The translations under genes and the position numbers were made by a program. Positions 25,178 to 38,512 of a stretch of 64,000 nucleotides of DNA are shown piece after piece (position 1 is the stretch's first letter; each line of letters begins with the position of its first letter). This DNA comes from Xylaria sp. FL1777 (Eukaryota > Ascomycota > Sordariomycetes > Xylariales > Xylariaceae): NCBI GenBank assembly GCA_022578965.1, contig MU400620.1:62001-126000 (forward strand), given 5' to 3'. The notes below the pieces were generated by a model. That model worked only from the letters and a program-made list of their open reading frames with translations, was not told the DNA's origin and ran no database searches.

Positions 25178-26076
25178 CAATAATAATAAGCAATAAAATT
25201 TATAAACAAATTTTTATAATATATATTAAAAAAGTTATAGTATTGCAAAAAAGTTAATATATAAAAGATTAAATATATTAAGCAGCAAAAAAAAAATAAT
25301 TAGCTTTAAATAAAGCAATATAAAAGTACTATTACGTTAAGCTAGCAAATTATAGAAATAAAAGCACGTAAAACTAGCAAATAATTAAGCATAAAAGCTA
25401 TTAGTAAAAAAATTAATAAAAATTTTTATTAAGTTAAACATATAAACATACTACTAACTTTAATTTAAAAAACAAAAAAATTACTAAAATTTACAAATGA
25501 TTTATTTTAGCTTATATTTATTAACTAGTATTTTTTTAGCTCAAATAAAAAAGCATAATAAATAAACAATATAAATTTTGCTTATATTTTATTGCTAAAG
25601 CTTAAAGCTATAAGTAGTATACTAATTTTATAAACAGCTATAATAAAGCTAGCGTTTAAATTTAGCATATAAAACATATTTATAAAAATCTTTTTTTTAG
25701 CGCTTTTAAAAAACTGCTATAAAAACTTTTATGCTATAGCACTATAATAAGTTATTAAAATATAACAAAAAAAAGCAATGTTTTTTTATTTTGTAGCACT
25801 AAAATGTTAGCTTAAAATGCTTTTGCTATTATTAATATACTAAATTTAATACTTATAAGATTTTTTGCTTTATTTTCTTTTTTTGCTATAAATTTAAAAG
25901 CTAAGCAATATATTACTATAAAAACTTAATAATAGCTAGCATTTTTAGTACTAATATATAAATTAGCAAAAAATAAAAAACAAAAAAAAAAAGCAAATAT
26001 AAGCAATATTATAGCTAATTTTTTTAAGCTACTAAAAGCTTTTATTAGCATATATATATAAAACATTGCGAATTAT

Positions 26077-26246
26077 AGTTTTTATTGTTTTTTATTTAAC
26101 ATTTTTTTTTTATAGTATGCTATTTATAACGTAGTTTTTGCAGTTTTATATTTAATATTTTATTTTTTATAGTGTTATATTTAAAATGCAGTTTTTGCAG
26201 TTTTTTATTTAACTTTTTTTTTTTAATTATATAATATTTATAACAT
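26077..26246. repeat. 56-57-bp tandem repeat, three units (copy 1)
   Basis: Units start at 26077, 26133 and 26190. Each begins agttttt and runs through a T-rich block to tttataacg- or ttaaaatgc-like wording. Confidence 0.8.
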
Positions 26247-26640
26247 AAACTTTTTATATACGTAAACTTATTTAATAACTATAGATTTATCTTTTTAAAA
26301 AATAAAATATTAATTATGTTTAATTTTTTTTATAAATGCATAAGTATAATTTATAGTATAATAAACTACGTTAGCTTACATTTTTGCTTTTTTTAAACTA
26401 GCAAGTTTAGTTTTTTTTATATATAATAATATTAATTTATTTAGCAGCTAGTATAATTAAGCATTTTTTATACGTTCGGAGTAATTTTTGCAAAAAAGTT
26501 ATCCTTAAAACAATAACTGCAATAAAAAAGCTTTGCTTTAGTTTTACTTTTGTTGTTCTTAGTAATAAATAAATATATATTCTGCTATATACTTTAAAAA
26601 TATATTAATATATTATTTATAAATTTATATAAAGTAAGCA

Positions 26641-26840
26641 CTTTAGTATATTAAAGCATTATTACTATTTGTTTTATTTATTTTATAGCACTTTAGCTTA
26701 GCAAAACATTATAAATGTTTATTTTATTTGTTTTATAATACTTTAGCTTAGCAAAACATTATAATTGTTTGTTTTATTTATTTTGTAGTACTTTAGCTTA
26801 GCAAAAAATTAGTAAAAATTGTTTTATTTGTTTTATAAAA
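26641..26840. repeat. 50-bp tandem repeat, four units (copy 1)
   Basis: Units begin ctttagcttagcaaa at 26641, 26691, 26741 and 26791, an exact 50-bp period. Each ends gttttatttgttttat. Confidence 0.9.
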
Positions 26841-27091
26841 ACACTATTACTTTTTATACTGTTTTTACGTTTTTTTTTAAGCTAAACTATTGTATTAAAG
26901 ATTATATTAGTTATATTATATACGTTAAAGTAAAAATTAAGCATAAAAAAACATTAATTTAAAACAAAAAAAAAAAACAATTAAAATAGCTATTTGTACT
27001 AATATAACAAATAAAAAAATTGCAAGTAATTAATAAACACTTTAAAGTTTTTAGCAATATAAAAGCGCTACGTTTGCTGCTTTATTTTTTA

Positions 27092-27181
27092 AGCTTTTAT
27101 TTAGTACTTTTAATTTACTAAGTATTAGCGCTTTTAAGTTTTTATTTAATGCTTTTTATTAGCTAAATATTAGCGCTTTTA
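27092..27181. repeat. 45-bp tandem pair (copy 1)
   Basis: Units start at 27092 and 27137. Both end aagtattagcgctttta or close to it. Confidence 0.85.
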
Positions 27182-27344
27182 GGATTTTTTTTGTTTGTTT
27201 TTATATATTTTTAAATGTTGTTCTTTTATAGCAATTTAAATAATTTTTTTACTTAAAAAAAAATAACTAAAAACAAGTTATTTTTATATTAAGTTTATTA
27301 TAATGCTTTAATAAATATTTACAGCACTTTTTTTAAGCATAAAA

Positions 27345-27985
27345 ACATATTTAATGCTTGCAAAGCAAAATTATTTAGTTTACGTTATTATTTAAGAACG
27401 CTATAATAATTATAGCTTCTAAAAATATTTTGTTTTTATATTAATAACGTTTAAAAGCAATAAATATTAAAAATAATTATAATAATATAAAAAAATAAAA
27501 CGTTGCTAGTAATAAGCTTGCAAAGCAAAGTACTTTAGCTTAGTTTATATTATTATTTAAAAAATCTATTATAATTATAATTTTTAAAGATATTTTATTT
27601 ATATATTAGTAATATTTAAAAGGAATAAATAATAAAAATAATTATAATAATACAAAAAAACAAAACATTGCTAATAATAAGCTTGCAAAGCAAAGTACTT
27701 TAGCTTAATTTATGTTATTATTCAAAAAGTTTATAGTAATCGCAGTTTTTAAAGATATTTTATTTATATATTAGTAATATTTTAAAGCAATAAACAGTAA
27801 AAAAAAAAAAAAACAATAATACAAAAAAACAAAATTAGTTTATGTTATTATTTAAAAAGTTTATTATAATTGCGGTTTTTAGTAATGTTTTGTTTATATA
27901 TTAATAATGTTTAAAAGCAATAAACAAAAAAAAAAAAAAAAAAACAATAATATAAAAAAACAAAACATTACTAGTAAAAAGCTAC
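27345..27985. repeat. ~160-bp tandem repeat, four units (copy 1)
   Basis: The marker gcttgcaaagcaaa appears at 27356, 27516 and 27681. The following block (tttatgttattatttaaaaag, a tataattg block, a long AT stretch, aaaagcaataaa) occurs four times, the last unit being shorter (about 128 bp). Confidence 0.85.
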
Positions 27986-28057
27986 GCTGCAGCAGTATAA
28001 ATTTTTTTTTTTTTTTTATAGTTTATATAAAAAAAAAATGAATTATTATTATTAAGT

Positions 28058-28275
28058 TTATTATAAGCTAGCTTTAATTAATCTATTTTTATATTAATTA
28101 TTAACTAAGTTTTTTAAGCAAAAAATACTTAATTAATAGTTAATAAAAAAGCAAATTAAGTAAAGTTAGCTTATAGTAATTTTATTAAAAGCTATAGATC
28201 TGCTTTTTTATAAACAATAAAGTTTTTTAAGCAAAAAATGCTTAGTTAATAGTTTATAAAGAAACAAATCTGCAG
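28058..28275. other. Twin hairpins in tandem (copy 1)
   Basis: The first hairpin has 53-bp arms at 28058-28110 and 28127-28179 (about 44 of 53 positions pair, mismatches mostly transitions) around a 16-base loop. The second has 24-bp outer arms at 28192-28215 and 28252-28275, whose five mismatches are all transitions. The two share their loop (ttttttaagcaaaaaat) and inner stem, so one arose by duplication of the other about 115 bp apart. They lie just before the next unit begins. Confidence 0.85.
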
Positions 28276-28359
28276 TAAAACAAAATAAGCTGTAATAAAA
28301 AAAAAAACGAAAAAAATAGCTAATATATTTTGTATAAAGTACGCAAAAAAAGTGCTTAT

Positions 28360-28785
28360 GCTTTTTATAGCAATATATTTATAAATTATACGTATAAAAA
28401 CAAAAAAAAAAACACATATATTTTATATTAAGTATTTATATAAGCTATTTATACTTACTGCTATACTACGTTTTTATAGTATTTATTTAAGTACTTAAGT
28501 ACTTATAAAAAAAAAAAAAAACAATAAATATGCTTTTATTTACGTTTAAAATAAAGCTGCTTTTTAAGTTGCTATAGCAATATATTCGTATGTTTTATAT
28601 ATTTAAAAAAAAAAGAACAGCTAATATATTTTTAATAGCATACGTAGCAAAATAGCTTTTGCTTTTTATAGTAATGCGTTTTTTTATATGTTATATATAT
28701 AAAAAAAAAAACAGCTAATATATTTTTTTAATAGCATGCTTAATAAAGTTGCTTAAGCTTATTACTGCTATATGTTTTTATGTTA
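28360..28785. repeat. ~95-bp degenerate repeats (copy 2)
   Basis: This is the counterpart of 1-425, with the same spacing and poly(A) blocks. Confidence 0.7.
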
Positions 28786-28883
28786 TAAATTTATTGCTGC
28801 TTAAAACAAATAAAAACGCTTTTTATATATAAGCTTTGCTTTAAAACCTTGCAAAACATACTTTTTTTGTTTTTTTATATAAT

Positions 28884-29015
28884 AAATAGCTTAAATAATA
28901 CATATTGCTTTTTAACCTTTTAAAACTTATTTTTTGTTTTTTTATACGCAAATAGCTTAAATAATATGCATTGCTTTTTAACTTTTTTTAACTTATTTTT
29001 TATTGCAGCTAAAAG
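28884..29015. repeat. 66-bp tandem pair (copy 2)
   Basis: Units start at 28884 and 28950, with the same period as in copy 1. Confidence 0.85.
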
Positions 29016-30159
29016 CTTTTTTTTATTACGAATATAAAGCGTGTTTTTTTTTTTTTAGTTAAATTTAATATATAAAACAAAAAAAAAACCTTAAAAAAGC
29101 AATAAAAAACGATTAAATATAAAATATACTATAGCTTAAAAACTTTTAAGTAAAAAAAAGGTAAAAAAAAGTTTAGTTTATTACTATAGCTAAAAAAAGA
29201 TTAGCTTTACTTTACTATTTAAACATATGGTTAAAAAAAAAAAAAAAATAATTAAGCTTATAAAACAGCTTATAGCATATAGTTTTTTTAAAAAAAAAAG
29301 CTTCTAAATAAAAATAGCATACATATATAAAAATACATTAAAAAACAAGTGCGCATATATAATTATAGTTTATAACTATGTTTTTTACTAGCATTAATAA
29401 AAAAATACAACGCAAATAAAAAGCAAAACGTATGCTTGCTATAAGTACTACTAGTTATATATAAATCAAAAAAAAAGCTAGATTTTTTTGTTATAATTTT
29501 TAGTTAGTTAAATAGTAAAACAATTTAAAATTAGCGCTATAGTATAGTATTAAAATTTCTTTTATGCGAAAAAAAAGCAAAAATATAAAAGTAATAATTG
29601 TTTTATAAATTTTCTTGCTTTAGAATTTATTATTAAAGCATACGTACCTTGTAGTTTTAGTGCATTAAAGAAACATAAAAAACAAAATAGTAAAAAAAAA
29701 ATAGCAAAAAAATATATATTAAAAAAGAAAAAAAAAAATAAACAAAAATAAAATAAAATAAAAAAACAAAGCATAATTATATTATAACTATAATAAGTTC
29801 GAAAGTAAAAAAAAAAAAAAAGCTAGAAATGTTTTACTATTTACGTATATAAGTTATTAAAAGTGCTACATATATTAAAAATTATATGCTTACTTAAATA
29901 TACTAATAAATCTGTTGTTATAAGTAGTATAAAAAAGCAATTATTTTTTCTTTTAGAAGTAAATATAAATTAACTTTTTATGTTTATGCTTGCTTTTATA
30001 AAAAATTTTGCAAACGCAAAAAAACTACAAAAAAAGTTTTTACTGTTGCGTTTTGCATATTATAGTTTTATTTAAAAGCTTTTTTTATACTTTAGTTACG
30101 TTTAAAAAAAATATTTTATAGCAGTATTTTATACAAAAAGTTATTTTAACATAGTTAAA

Positions 30160-30395
30160 TTTTTATTTTTTCTTTATTTTACATTTTTTTTATTTTATAT
30201 TTTCTTTATTTTATACATTTTTTTTATTTTATATATCTCTTTTATTTTATATCTTTTCTATTTACTATTTTTTCTATTAATTTATTTATTTATTATATTT
30301 TTTATTTCTTTTTATTTTTAGGTATTTTAATCTTTTATTTCTTTTCTTTTTTATTTTCTTTCTTTTTTTTTTTTTTATTGTATTTTTCGTTTATT
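30160..30395. repeat. Pyrimidine-rich low-complexity tract (copy 2)
   Basis: This is the counterpart of 1797-2044. It retains C at several places that are T in copy 1 (for example ttttctttatttt). Confidence 0.8.
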
Positions 30396-30824
30396 TCAAT
30401 ATAGTTTTTATAATTTTAACTTTTATATAAATCCTAAAACATAATTAAAAGTAATAATAATAAAGCTAACGTTATAGCTCTTTTTGCTTAAAAAGAAATC
30501 TACTAAAACTTGCGCTTTTAACTTTTTTTAAGTGCTAATACTTTTTTTGCTAAAATTTTACAACAATAATAACTATTTTTATAAAAAACTAGCTGCTTAA
30601 TAACGTTTTTTTTTTTATATAAAAAAGCAAACACTTTTTTTATTAGTGCTATAATAGCTAATTTAATATATATAAAAACTTTTTGTTTTTATTAAATCTT
30701 TTGTTTAGCTTTATAAAAAATGCTAAAAAAACAAATAATTAGCAAATAGCTTATTTTTTAAGCAGTTTTATATAGTATAATGCTAATTTATTATGCATAA
30801 AAGCTAAGTATTTAAAACTTAAAT

Positions 30825-31086
30825 ATAGCTTAATTAGCTATAGCTTAATTAATTGCAATAAATAACTATATAAAGTTTTATATTAGCTTTTAAATAGTAG
30901 CTTTAATTACTAGCGCTATAAATAATAAAACAGCAAAAAAGTGCAAAACTTTAATATAGCTTAATTAGCTGTAGCTTAATTAACTATAATAAATAATTAT
31001 AAAAAGTTTTATACTAGCTTTTAAAAAATAGCTTTAGCTACTAAAGCTATAAATAATAAAACAGCAAAATTCTTACTTAGCAATTT
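30825..31086. repeat. 131-bp tandem duplication (copy 2)
   Basis: Units start at 30825 and 30956. Confidence 0.85.
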
Positions 31087-31169
31087 TTTTAAAAAGCAAC
31101 CTAAATAAAATAAAACATATTTAGTAATAAGCTTTATTTGTTTTAAAATAAGTAATATATTAATTACTA

Positions 31170-31465
31170 AAGCTTTTAATAGTTTTATTTTTAAAAGCAA
31201 AAATTTTTGTATTTTAAGTTACTAAAAAAAAGTTAAAAAAAATTAAATAATTTTTTTAATTTATGTTTTAAAGCTAAAATTATAAGCTGCTACTAAAAAG
31301 TTAAAAAAAACTAAAGTTTTAGTTTTAAAGCTAAAATTTTAAATTATTACTAAAAAGTTAATAAAACTTAAGCAATTTTTTTAGTTTTAATTTTAAAGTT
31401 AAAATTTTAAACTACTATTAAAAAGTTGCTAAAAACTAAAGTTTTAGTTAAAAAGCAAAAATTAC
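31170..31465. repeat. 57-68-bp degenerate tandem repeats (copy 2)
   Basis: This is the counterpart of 2820-3110, with a degenerate tail to about 31830. Confidence 0.75.
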
Positions 31466-34400
31466 TATATTTTTAAGTTATATTTTAAAAGCAGATATTT
31501 TTGCATTTTAAACTGCTACTAAAAAGTAAAAAATACTTAAGAAATTTTTTTTGTTTTATTTTTAAAACTAAAAATCTTTACGTTTTAAATTATAGTAAAC
31601 TTATTAAATACTTTTTGCTATTTTTATACGCATTATACTATAAAACACTAAAACTATATTATGTAAAACAAAAACTATTAAAAATAGTTTTGCGTATTAA
31701 AAAAAAAAGCTATTTTGCTTTTATAAATTAAAGATTTTTTTTAGGCTATTATAAAAAATTAAATAAAAACTAAGCAATTTTTTTAGTTTTAGATTTTAAA
31801 ACAAAAAATGCTTTTATTTTTAAATTTAATGCAATAATAGTTTTATTTAAAAGCTAGCTTTACAATATAAGCTATAATAACAAAACTAATATATTAACTA
31901 AAGTAATTATGTTATATTTAACTTAGTTATTTTGCTGCTATTTTAAGAAGCTAAGTTTAACGCTTAATAAAAAAACATTATAAAATTCCAAAAAATTAAC
32001 AATTAATATATAAACAAAAGCAATAGCAATAAAACTAATAAGCTAACAAAAGCAAAGCAAAGTAATTTTATATGTTTTTTAATGCTTTTATGCTACTTTA
32101 CATTAATGTTATACTATTTTACGCTAGTTTAAAAGCTTTTTTTGTTTATTTATAAGATTTTTTGTATTTTAAAAGCAATAAAAAATAAAAATTAGCTTTT
32201 TTTATAGAAAAGTATATATAAAGTTCTTAAATGTAATAATTTGCTTTATATAGCAACTTTTTGCTTTGCTTTAAGATTTTTTTAATAAGGTTTTTATACT
32301 TATAACACGTATAATATACACAAGAATTACGTAATAAAATAAAAGCTTAATAAAGTTAAAAAAAAAAAACCTTAGTAAAAAAAATTAGTAAATAATATAA
32401 AAAATATAAAGCAAAAAATCGTATATTTTATTAATTATATATATTAAGCATTTTATAAATGTATAAAAAAATAGCATAGCTAATATAGCAATAGTTATTA
32501 ATATATTAACAAAAGTAGTTATAATATATAATAAAAATAATTATAGCTAAGTAACAATAATAGCTAATAATTTAACAAAAAGAATTATAGTATTTTTAAT
32601 ATGTTAATAAAAGTAAGCATAATATATAATGTACTAATAAAAGCAAAATAGCTATATTTTATATAAAAAAGCAAAAACTTTTTACTAAGTATAAATTTAT
32701 AAAAAAAAGTTTGCTGCTTTTAAAAGTTATATTAACTATTATAGCGTTTAAAACATTTTTTTTATAAAGCTAAGCTTAATATTTTTATTATAACAAGCAA
32801 TACATTTTTACATTTTTTTTAGCTGCTAAAAAAAAGCGAAATATTATAGCTAGCAATATAAACAATATGCAAGCTAACGCTTTTTTTGCTAAAGCTTTGT
32901 TTTTTTAAGCTTTTAAGCTTACTTTTTTTATTTAAAAAAGCAAAAACTTAAATATGCGCTAAGCAAACGTTAAAAAAAACAACATTACTAATTCTAAGCT
33001 TTTTATTTTTAAACAAACCTAAAAAACAGCAAAATATTACATAAAAATAAATATTAGCTTAATAAAACTATATACTAAATATACTTATATAAACTACAAT
33101 TGTTTTTTTAAGTATTTATATTTTTTTTAAAAAGTACACTAGTAAACTTTTATAAAACTAAGCATAATAAAATAATTAAAATAAAAAAATATTACGTTTA
33201 AAGTAAGTATAAAAAGCAATAATATGTTTATTATATATTATAAAAATTATAATAAGTAAAAAAGCTATATATATTTTTAGCTATATATATATGCTATATT
33301 GCTTTTATAACTAATAAATCTTACTGCTATAGTTTTTAATGCAACATAAATAAAATTAAACTTTATATAAAGAATTTAATACTATATAAGTTATGTTTTA
33401 TAAACAATAATATAGCGCAAACCTTTTAAGTAAAAAACAAACAACATTATAAAAAACTTAAAAAAAAAAGCAATACTATATAAAGAATTAATAGTTAGCA
33501 ATAATGCTATATAAGCTACTTAAAGCAATATTACATAAGTTTTTAAAAAAACAAATATTACTAAAATAATAACAATTTAAATTACTTTAGGTTATTTTTT
33601 TAGCATGCTAAGTTTTTTTTAAAAACAATATTATTTTATATTAGTTTTTATATATTAAAAGATAAGCTAAAATATAATTACTATATAGTTTTAAATATTT
33701 TATTTCTAGTAGCTTTTATTAGTTTTGCTTTAGTTTTAAGTTTTATTATAGCTATTTATAATTACTAGAATTATAACTATTGTTTATTTTTAGCTTTGTA
33801 TTATTTATAACGTTTATTTTGTTTTTTTTTTTGCTAGTTTTACTGCTATTAGTTAGTTTTTTTGCTAGCTTATGCTATATAGTTAGCGTTATGTTTAGCT
33901 TTTTATATAATGCTACATATTTTATAAAGATTTTTTTTGCTAATAGGCTTATTTAATATAATAACTTAAATATTAATATTAAGCTATTAGCTTTTAAGTT
34001 TTTTAGTTTAAGCTACGCTAATAAGTTAATAAAAAAAAATAGCAGTTTTACAGCATTAAAAAATGTATTAAAGCAAAATATATATAATTAAAAAAATATA
34101 ATAAGTTGCTTAATAAATATATAAAAAAGCTGTTCAAAAAACATGCATAAAGAACTTTTGCTATAATAGTTAAATAAATATTAAAGCATAGCATTAAAAC
34201 TAAAGTAAAAAGTATTGCGTTTTTATTGCATAAATATTATAGCATATTAATATATATTATAGCATGCTTATATAGCAGCATTACAAACTTAATTAAGTAA
34301 TAATAACAAATATGTTAATATAGTAGCTATTAAGGCTTTTTTAAATAAATAACTTATATTATTATATAATAGCTTTTTTTTTATTATGTTATAGCACAAT

Positions 34401-37267
34401 AGCTTTAAGCAGCTATACTTAAAACTAAAAAAATTTAACTACGTAATAATATGCTTAAATAATTAAACATAAAAAAACTTAGTTTTTTTAAAGTTTAGCA
34501 TAACAAAAATATAAAAGCTAGCATACGTTTAATAATAGTTAAACTAGTTATTAAAAAACAAACATATAATGTTTTTGCTAATAAATATAACAAGCTAAGC
34601 TTTTTAAACCTTGTAATATTAAAAAATAAAGCTTTTGCTTAACTAATTAATATAATTATTTAAAGCATTAAGCATTAATGTTAGATATATAAATTAGCTT
34701 TAGCGTTTATTTATATTATAATTGCTAAAGTTATAAGTTTTTATTTTTAGTTTTTGCTATTATATAAAAACAAAAAGTAAAAAGTTAGCATTATTAAATA
34801 GCGCTGTTTTTTTTGCTTAAAAGCTTTTAACTTTAGTTTTGCTTAAAGTAATAAAAACTTAAAAATAAATATAGTAAACATTAAATAAGCTAAAAAGTTA
34901 AAAGTAGCTTTATATATAGTTTAGCTAGCTTTTATATAAAATATTATATTATTTTTAATAAAAAAGCTTAAACTTTTTAAAATATAGCTTATAAGCTTTA
35001 AAAAACTTTAGGTTATATATATAAATAACTAATTATAATGCAAGCTTAAAAGTTTTGCTATATAGTAGTTATGCTTTATAGTGTTTAGCAAAAATAATAG
35101 CATAGTTAGCAATGTTTTAAAAGTTTTTTAATAGCGTTGTTTTAAATTGCTTATTTATATTAAGTATATTTTATGTTATATTTTGCTAGATTATTTTTAG
35201 TTAATTTTAACGCTTAAAAAAAAATAAAAAAAGCTTTTTTAAAGCATAATTTATAAGTTAAAAAATATATTACTTAAATATATTATTTAGCACTTATAAT
35301 ATATTATATTTTTGCATTATGTTTTTTAAGCTAAGCTTTTATAATAGCTTTTTTAATTTGTTAGCTATGCAGTAATTTTAAGTAGTATATTATAGCTATA
35401 ATACTTAAAAAAAAATACTACTAATATAAGTTTGCTTAAAAAAAGTAAGCAATATTTAATTAGTAAACATATATTTAGTATATTTAGTAATAATAAACTA
35501 CTTTAATAATATATTACTATTAAGTAGTATAAATATTGCTAGTTTTTTAATAGGCTTAATAAAGCAAACAATATAAGCAAGCAAAAAATTATTTAATTAG
35601 TATATTAAAACAAAAAAAAAAAAGTTATAAGTAGTAAAATTAATTAGTAAAAATAAGCAAATAATTTGCTAAAAAAGCAGTTTATAAAAGTTTATAGCAG
35701 TTATAATATAAAACTAAAGCATATAATATTTATAGCGTATATTATAGTAAAGCAATATAAAAGCGTTAAACAAAATAAATAATATATAGTATAGCTAGCT
35801 TTTATAAAACTAAAAAGCATTAAAAAAAAAAAAAAATTAAGTAGTACTGCTTTTTGTATTAATAAGTAAGCTTTGCTTTAATAGTATTATTTTAATAAGT
35901 TTAAGCTAAAAAATAACAAATTAAACTGCAGTAAATTAAAAAGATAAAATCCTTTTATAAATATTTATATATGCTGCTTATAAAAATTATACAATTTAAT
36001 TTAGCATAAAGCTATTTTTTTAACTTAAAAGCTAGCTAGCATAGTTTTTATTATTTTTAGCTTTTTTATATTTTAAAACAAGTATTGCAAATAAAAAATT
36101 TAACAATATTTTTAAAATAAGCTATTATTATTATATGCTTTTTTAGCTAAACATGCTAACTTATAAAGCAAAGTATATAAAGGTATTATATTATTAGTTA
36201 AGTAAAAAGGTTTAATAATATAAAGCATATTTTAAAAAGCAAAGTTAATTTATGTAGCGTTAAAGTAAAAGTGCTGCTAGTTTACTATTAAAAAATAGTT
36301 TATATAAAATTTTTGCAGAGCATTTTCTGCTAAATAACTTATAATTATATTTTTAATATTATATTTTTATAAAAAAAAAATAAAGCTAATAAAATAGCCG
36401 AACAAATACTAGTTATATAAAGTTTTAAAGTAGTTTTAAAATAGTTTTATATATTTATATAAAATAGCATACTATAACTAAGTATACTAAAAAAAGCTAA
36501 AGCTTTTTGCTAAAGCTTGCTAAATGTTTACTTTTGCTTTAGCTTAAGTAAAACTAATAAAGTATTAAGCAATAATTATAAATAAACAAAAAGCATACAA
36601 AGTAAATAATATATAGTTTTTTATGAACTATTTTTATATTTTAAATAGCAAGTAAGTAGTTTAATGTTTAAAAATTAAAAAAAAGTAAAAAAAAACAAAA
36701 TAAACAGTATTATTAGAACTGTATTTAAAAAAGCTAAGCTGCAAATTTTAAGTTTTATAAGGTTTTACCGAGTTAAAAATGCAGTATAAATTTTAAAAAA
36801 AAGTAAATTAAAAAAAAAGTAAATAATTTAAATTTAATATTACTAAAAAAAATGCAGCAAAAAAACAAAGCTAAATAATATAGCTATTAATGTTATATTA
36901 ACAAATAATATACATTTATTAATAAATATTATAATAAAAGGCTTTAGTAAACAAAAAAAAAAGCGTAAGCTTATTAGCATTAAAAAAAGTATACTAAAAA
37001 AGAATTTATAGCGCTTTTAGCTTAGCATAAAATAAAAAAAAGTTAGTAAAATTATTTTGTTTTAAAGAATTAATATAAAAAGCTAAAAAGCTTTATATAA
37101 AATGATTAGTTATATGTTTTAATGTATAGCTAGCTATATTTATTACTTTATTTATAAAAAAAAATTAGTATTATAAATCTAAAAATGAAAATAAAAACTA
37201 TAAAAAGAAAAAGGATAGCTTATAAAAAACTAACTACTTTAAAACTAAAAAAAACAAAAGAAAAAAA

Positions 37268-37347
37268 GCTTTTAGAAAACAAAATATTTTAAAACTTAAA
37301 GTTTTTTTAAAGACTTTAAGTTTTAAAATATTTTGTTTTTTAAAGGC
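37268..37347. other. 35-bp-arm palindrome (copy 2)
   Basis: The arms are 37268-37302 and 37313-37347 around the same 10-base spacer. This is the counterpart of 23898-23977. Confidence 0.85.
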
Positions 37348-38291
37348 TGTTTTAAAAATATAAACAGGCTAACAATATAAACAAAAATAAAAAAAAACAA
37401 AAAGAACAAAAAATAAAGCATACTATAGTTGCATTAATAAAAGTAAAAGTATAGAATTTGTTTTTGTATGTAATAATGCATATTATTAAATAAAAAGAAA
37501 AACTGCTAGCTAAGCTAATTATAATAAACTAGTAATAAAAAAAAAAAAGCAAAAGCAAAAAAACAATGCTTGCTAAAAATAAAAGCTTTATTAGCAATAA
37601 AAACAAAGAGATTTTGCTGTAATAAAATAAAAAAAAGATTAAGCAATAAAGCAACAAGCTTATTTAAAATATAAAGCATAAAAAACAAAAAAAAAATCAA
37701 AAAAAAAGAAATAATTAGTTTTAAAGCGTTTAAAATAGTACTATTACTTTTGTTGCTATTAAAAAAGCTTAGGTTATTAAAACTAAAAAAACTTTAAAAT
37801 AAAAAACAAGCAAAAAAAGCAAAAAAAAGAAAAAGTTTTAGTTTAAGCAGTTTAAAATTTATAGTATTACTATTGTTTAAATTTAAAAAAGCAAAGCTAT
37901 TTATATATAGTAGTTTTAAAGATTGCTTAAACAAAAAAATAAAAAGTAGTAATAGCACTTAAAAATAAATAAAAAAAAGTTAAATAGTTAAAAACGAAAT
38001 ATTTATAGAAAAAAAAAAAAAATAAGCAAAATTAGCTGCAAATAAAATAATAGTAATATAAAAGCAAATTAAAAGTTAAAAGCAGTAAAATAAAAGCATA
38101 AAAGTATATAAATGCTAAAATGTTCTTATTAAAAAACAGGTTAAAAAAAAGAATATAAAATTAACTAAAAAGTTAAACAGCTTTTTGTTTTAGTTTAATA
38201 ATTTGTTATGCTTAAGCTTTTTTGCGTTTTTGCTAATTATGTTTAATAGCTAATAAAAATATAATAATTAAGCTACAAAAAAAACAGTAAA

Positions 38292-38425
38292 ACGAGCACA
38301 AATAGCAATACAACAAATAAAAGCGCTAAAAAAAGCAAGCAAAAATAGTAATATAACAAGTAAAAGCGCTAAAAAAAAGCTAAAAAAGCGCTAAATAAGC
38401 ATTAAACAAGCATTAGAAAATAAGC
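38292..38425. repeat. 44-bp tandem pair and 11-bp repeats (copy 2)
   Basis: This is the counterpart of 24921-25052. The first unit has lost a few bases in its A run. Confidence 0.75.
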
Positions 38426-38488
38426 TTCATAATAGCGCATAACTTAAAAAAAAACAAGCTATAACAAAAATATAAATGTAATAAAAAC

Positions 38489-38512
38489 AAAAAAAAAAAA
38501 AAAAAAAAAAAA
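38489..38512. repeat. Poly(A) run, 24 bases (copy 2)
   Basis: This is the counterpart of the 57-base run at 25120-25176. Confidence 0.9.

Larger units (their letters stand above)
19717..28359. repeat. Tandem unit copy 1, right part
   Basis: This is the continuation of copy 1 after the retrotransposon. The first four bases (ATAT) are the second copy of the target duplication. The segment aligns with 33091-41696 in copy 2 and with 46430-57595 in copy 3 (excluding that copy's insertion), and its first part aligns with 62715-64000. From 19721 to about 23890 I see only AT-rich sequence with no gene and no strong internal repeat. From about 23900 onward it holds a palindrome, a 44-bp pair, a long poly(A) run and several minisatellites. 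Without the inserted element and one target copy, copy 1 would be about 13,375 bp. Confidence 0.95.

Noticed and set aside
26641..26840. CRISPR-like regular spacing of the 50-bp units.
   Set aside because: The whole 50-bp unit repeats, including the part that would be a spacer, so it is an ordinary minisatellite.
29562..29774. Minus-strand open stretch, rich in F and L.
   Set aside because: It reads A-rich low-complexity DNA backwards, giving a poly-F/L product with no motif. It is not kept at comparable length in the other copies.
37515..37700. Minus-strand open stretch, and a plus-strand one at the equivalent place in copy 3 (50908-51135).
   Set aside because: The two are on opposite strands of the same repeat segment and neither is conserved across copies, so both are chance frames.
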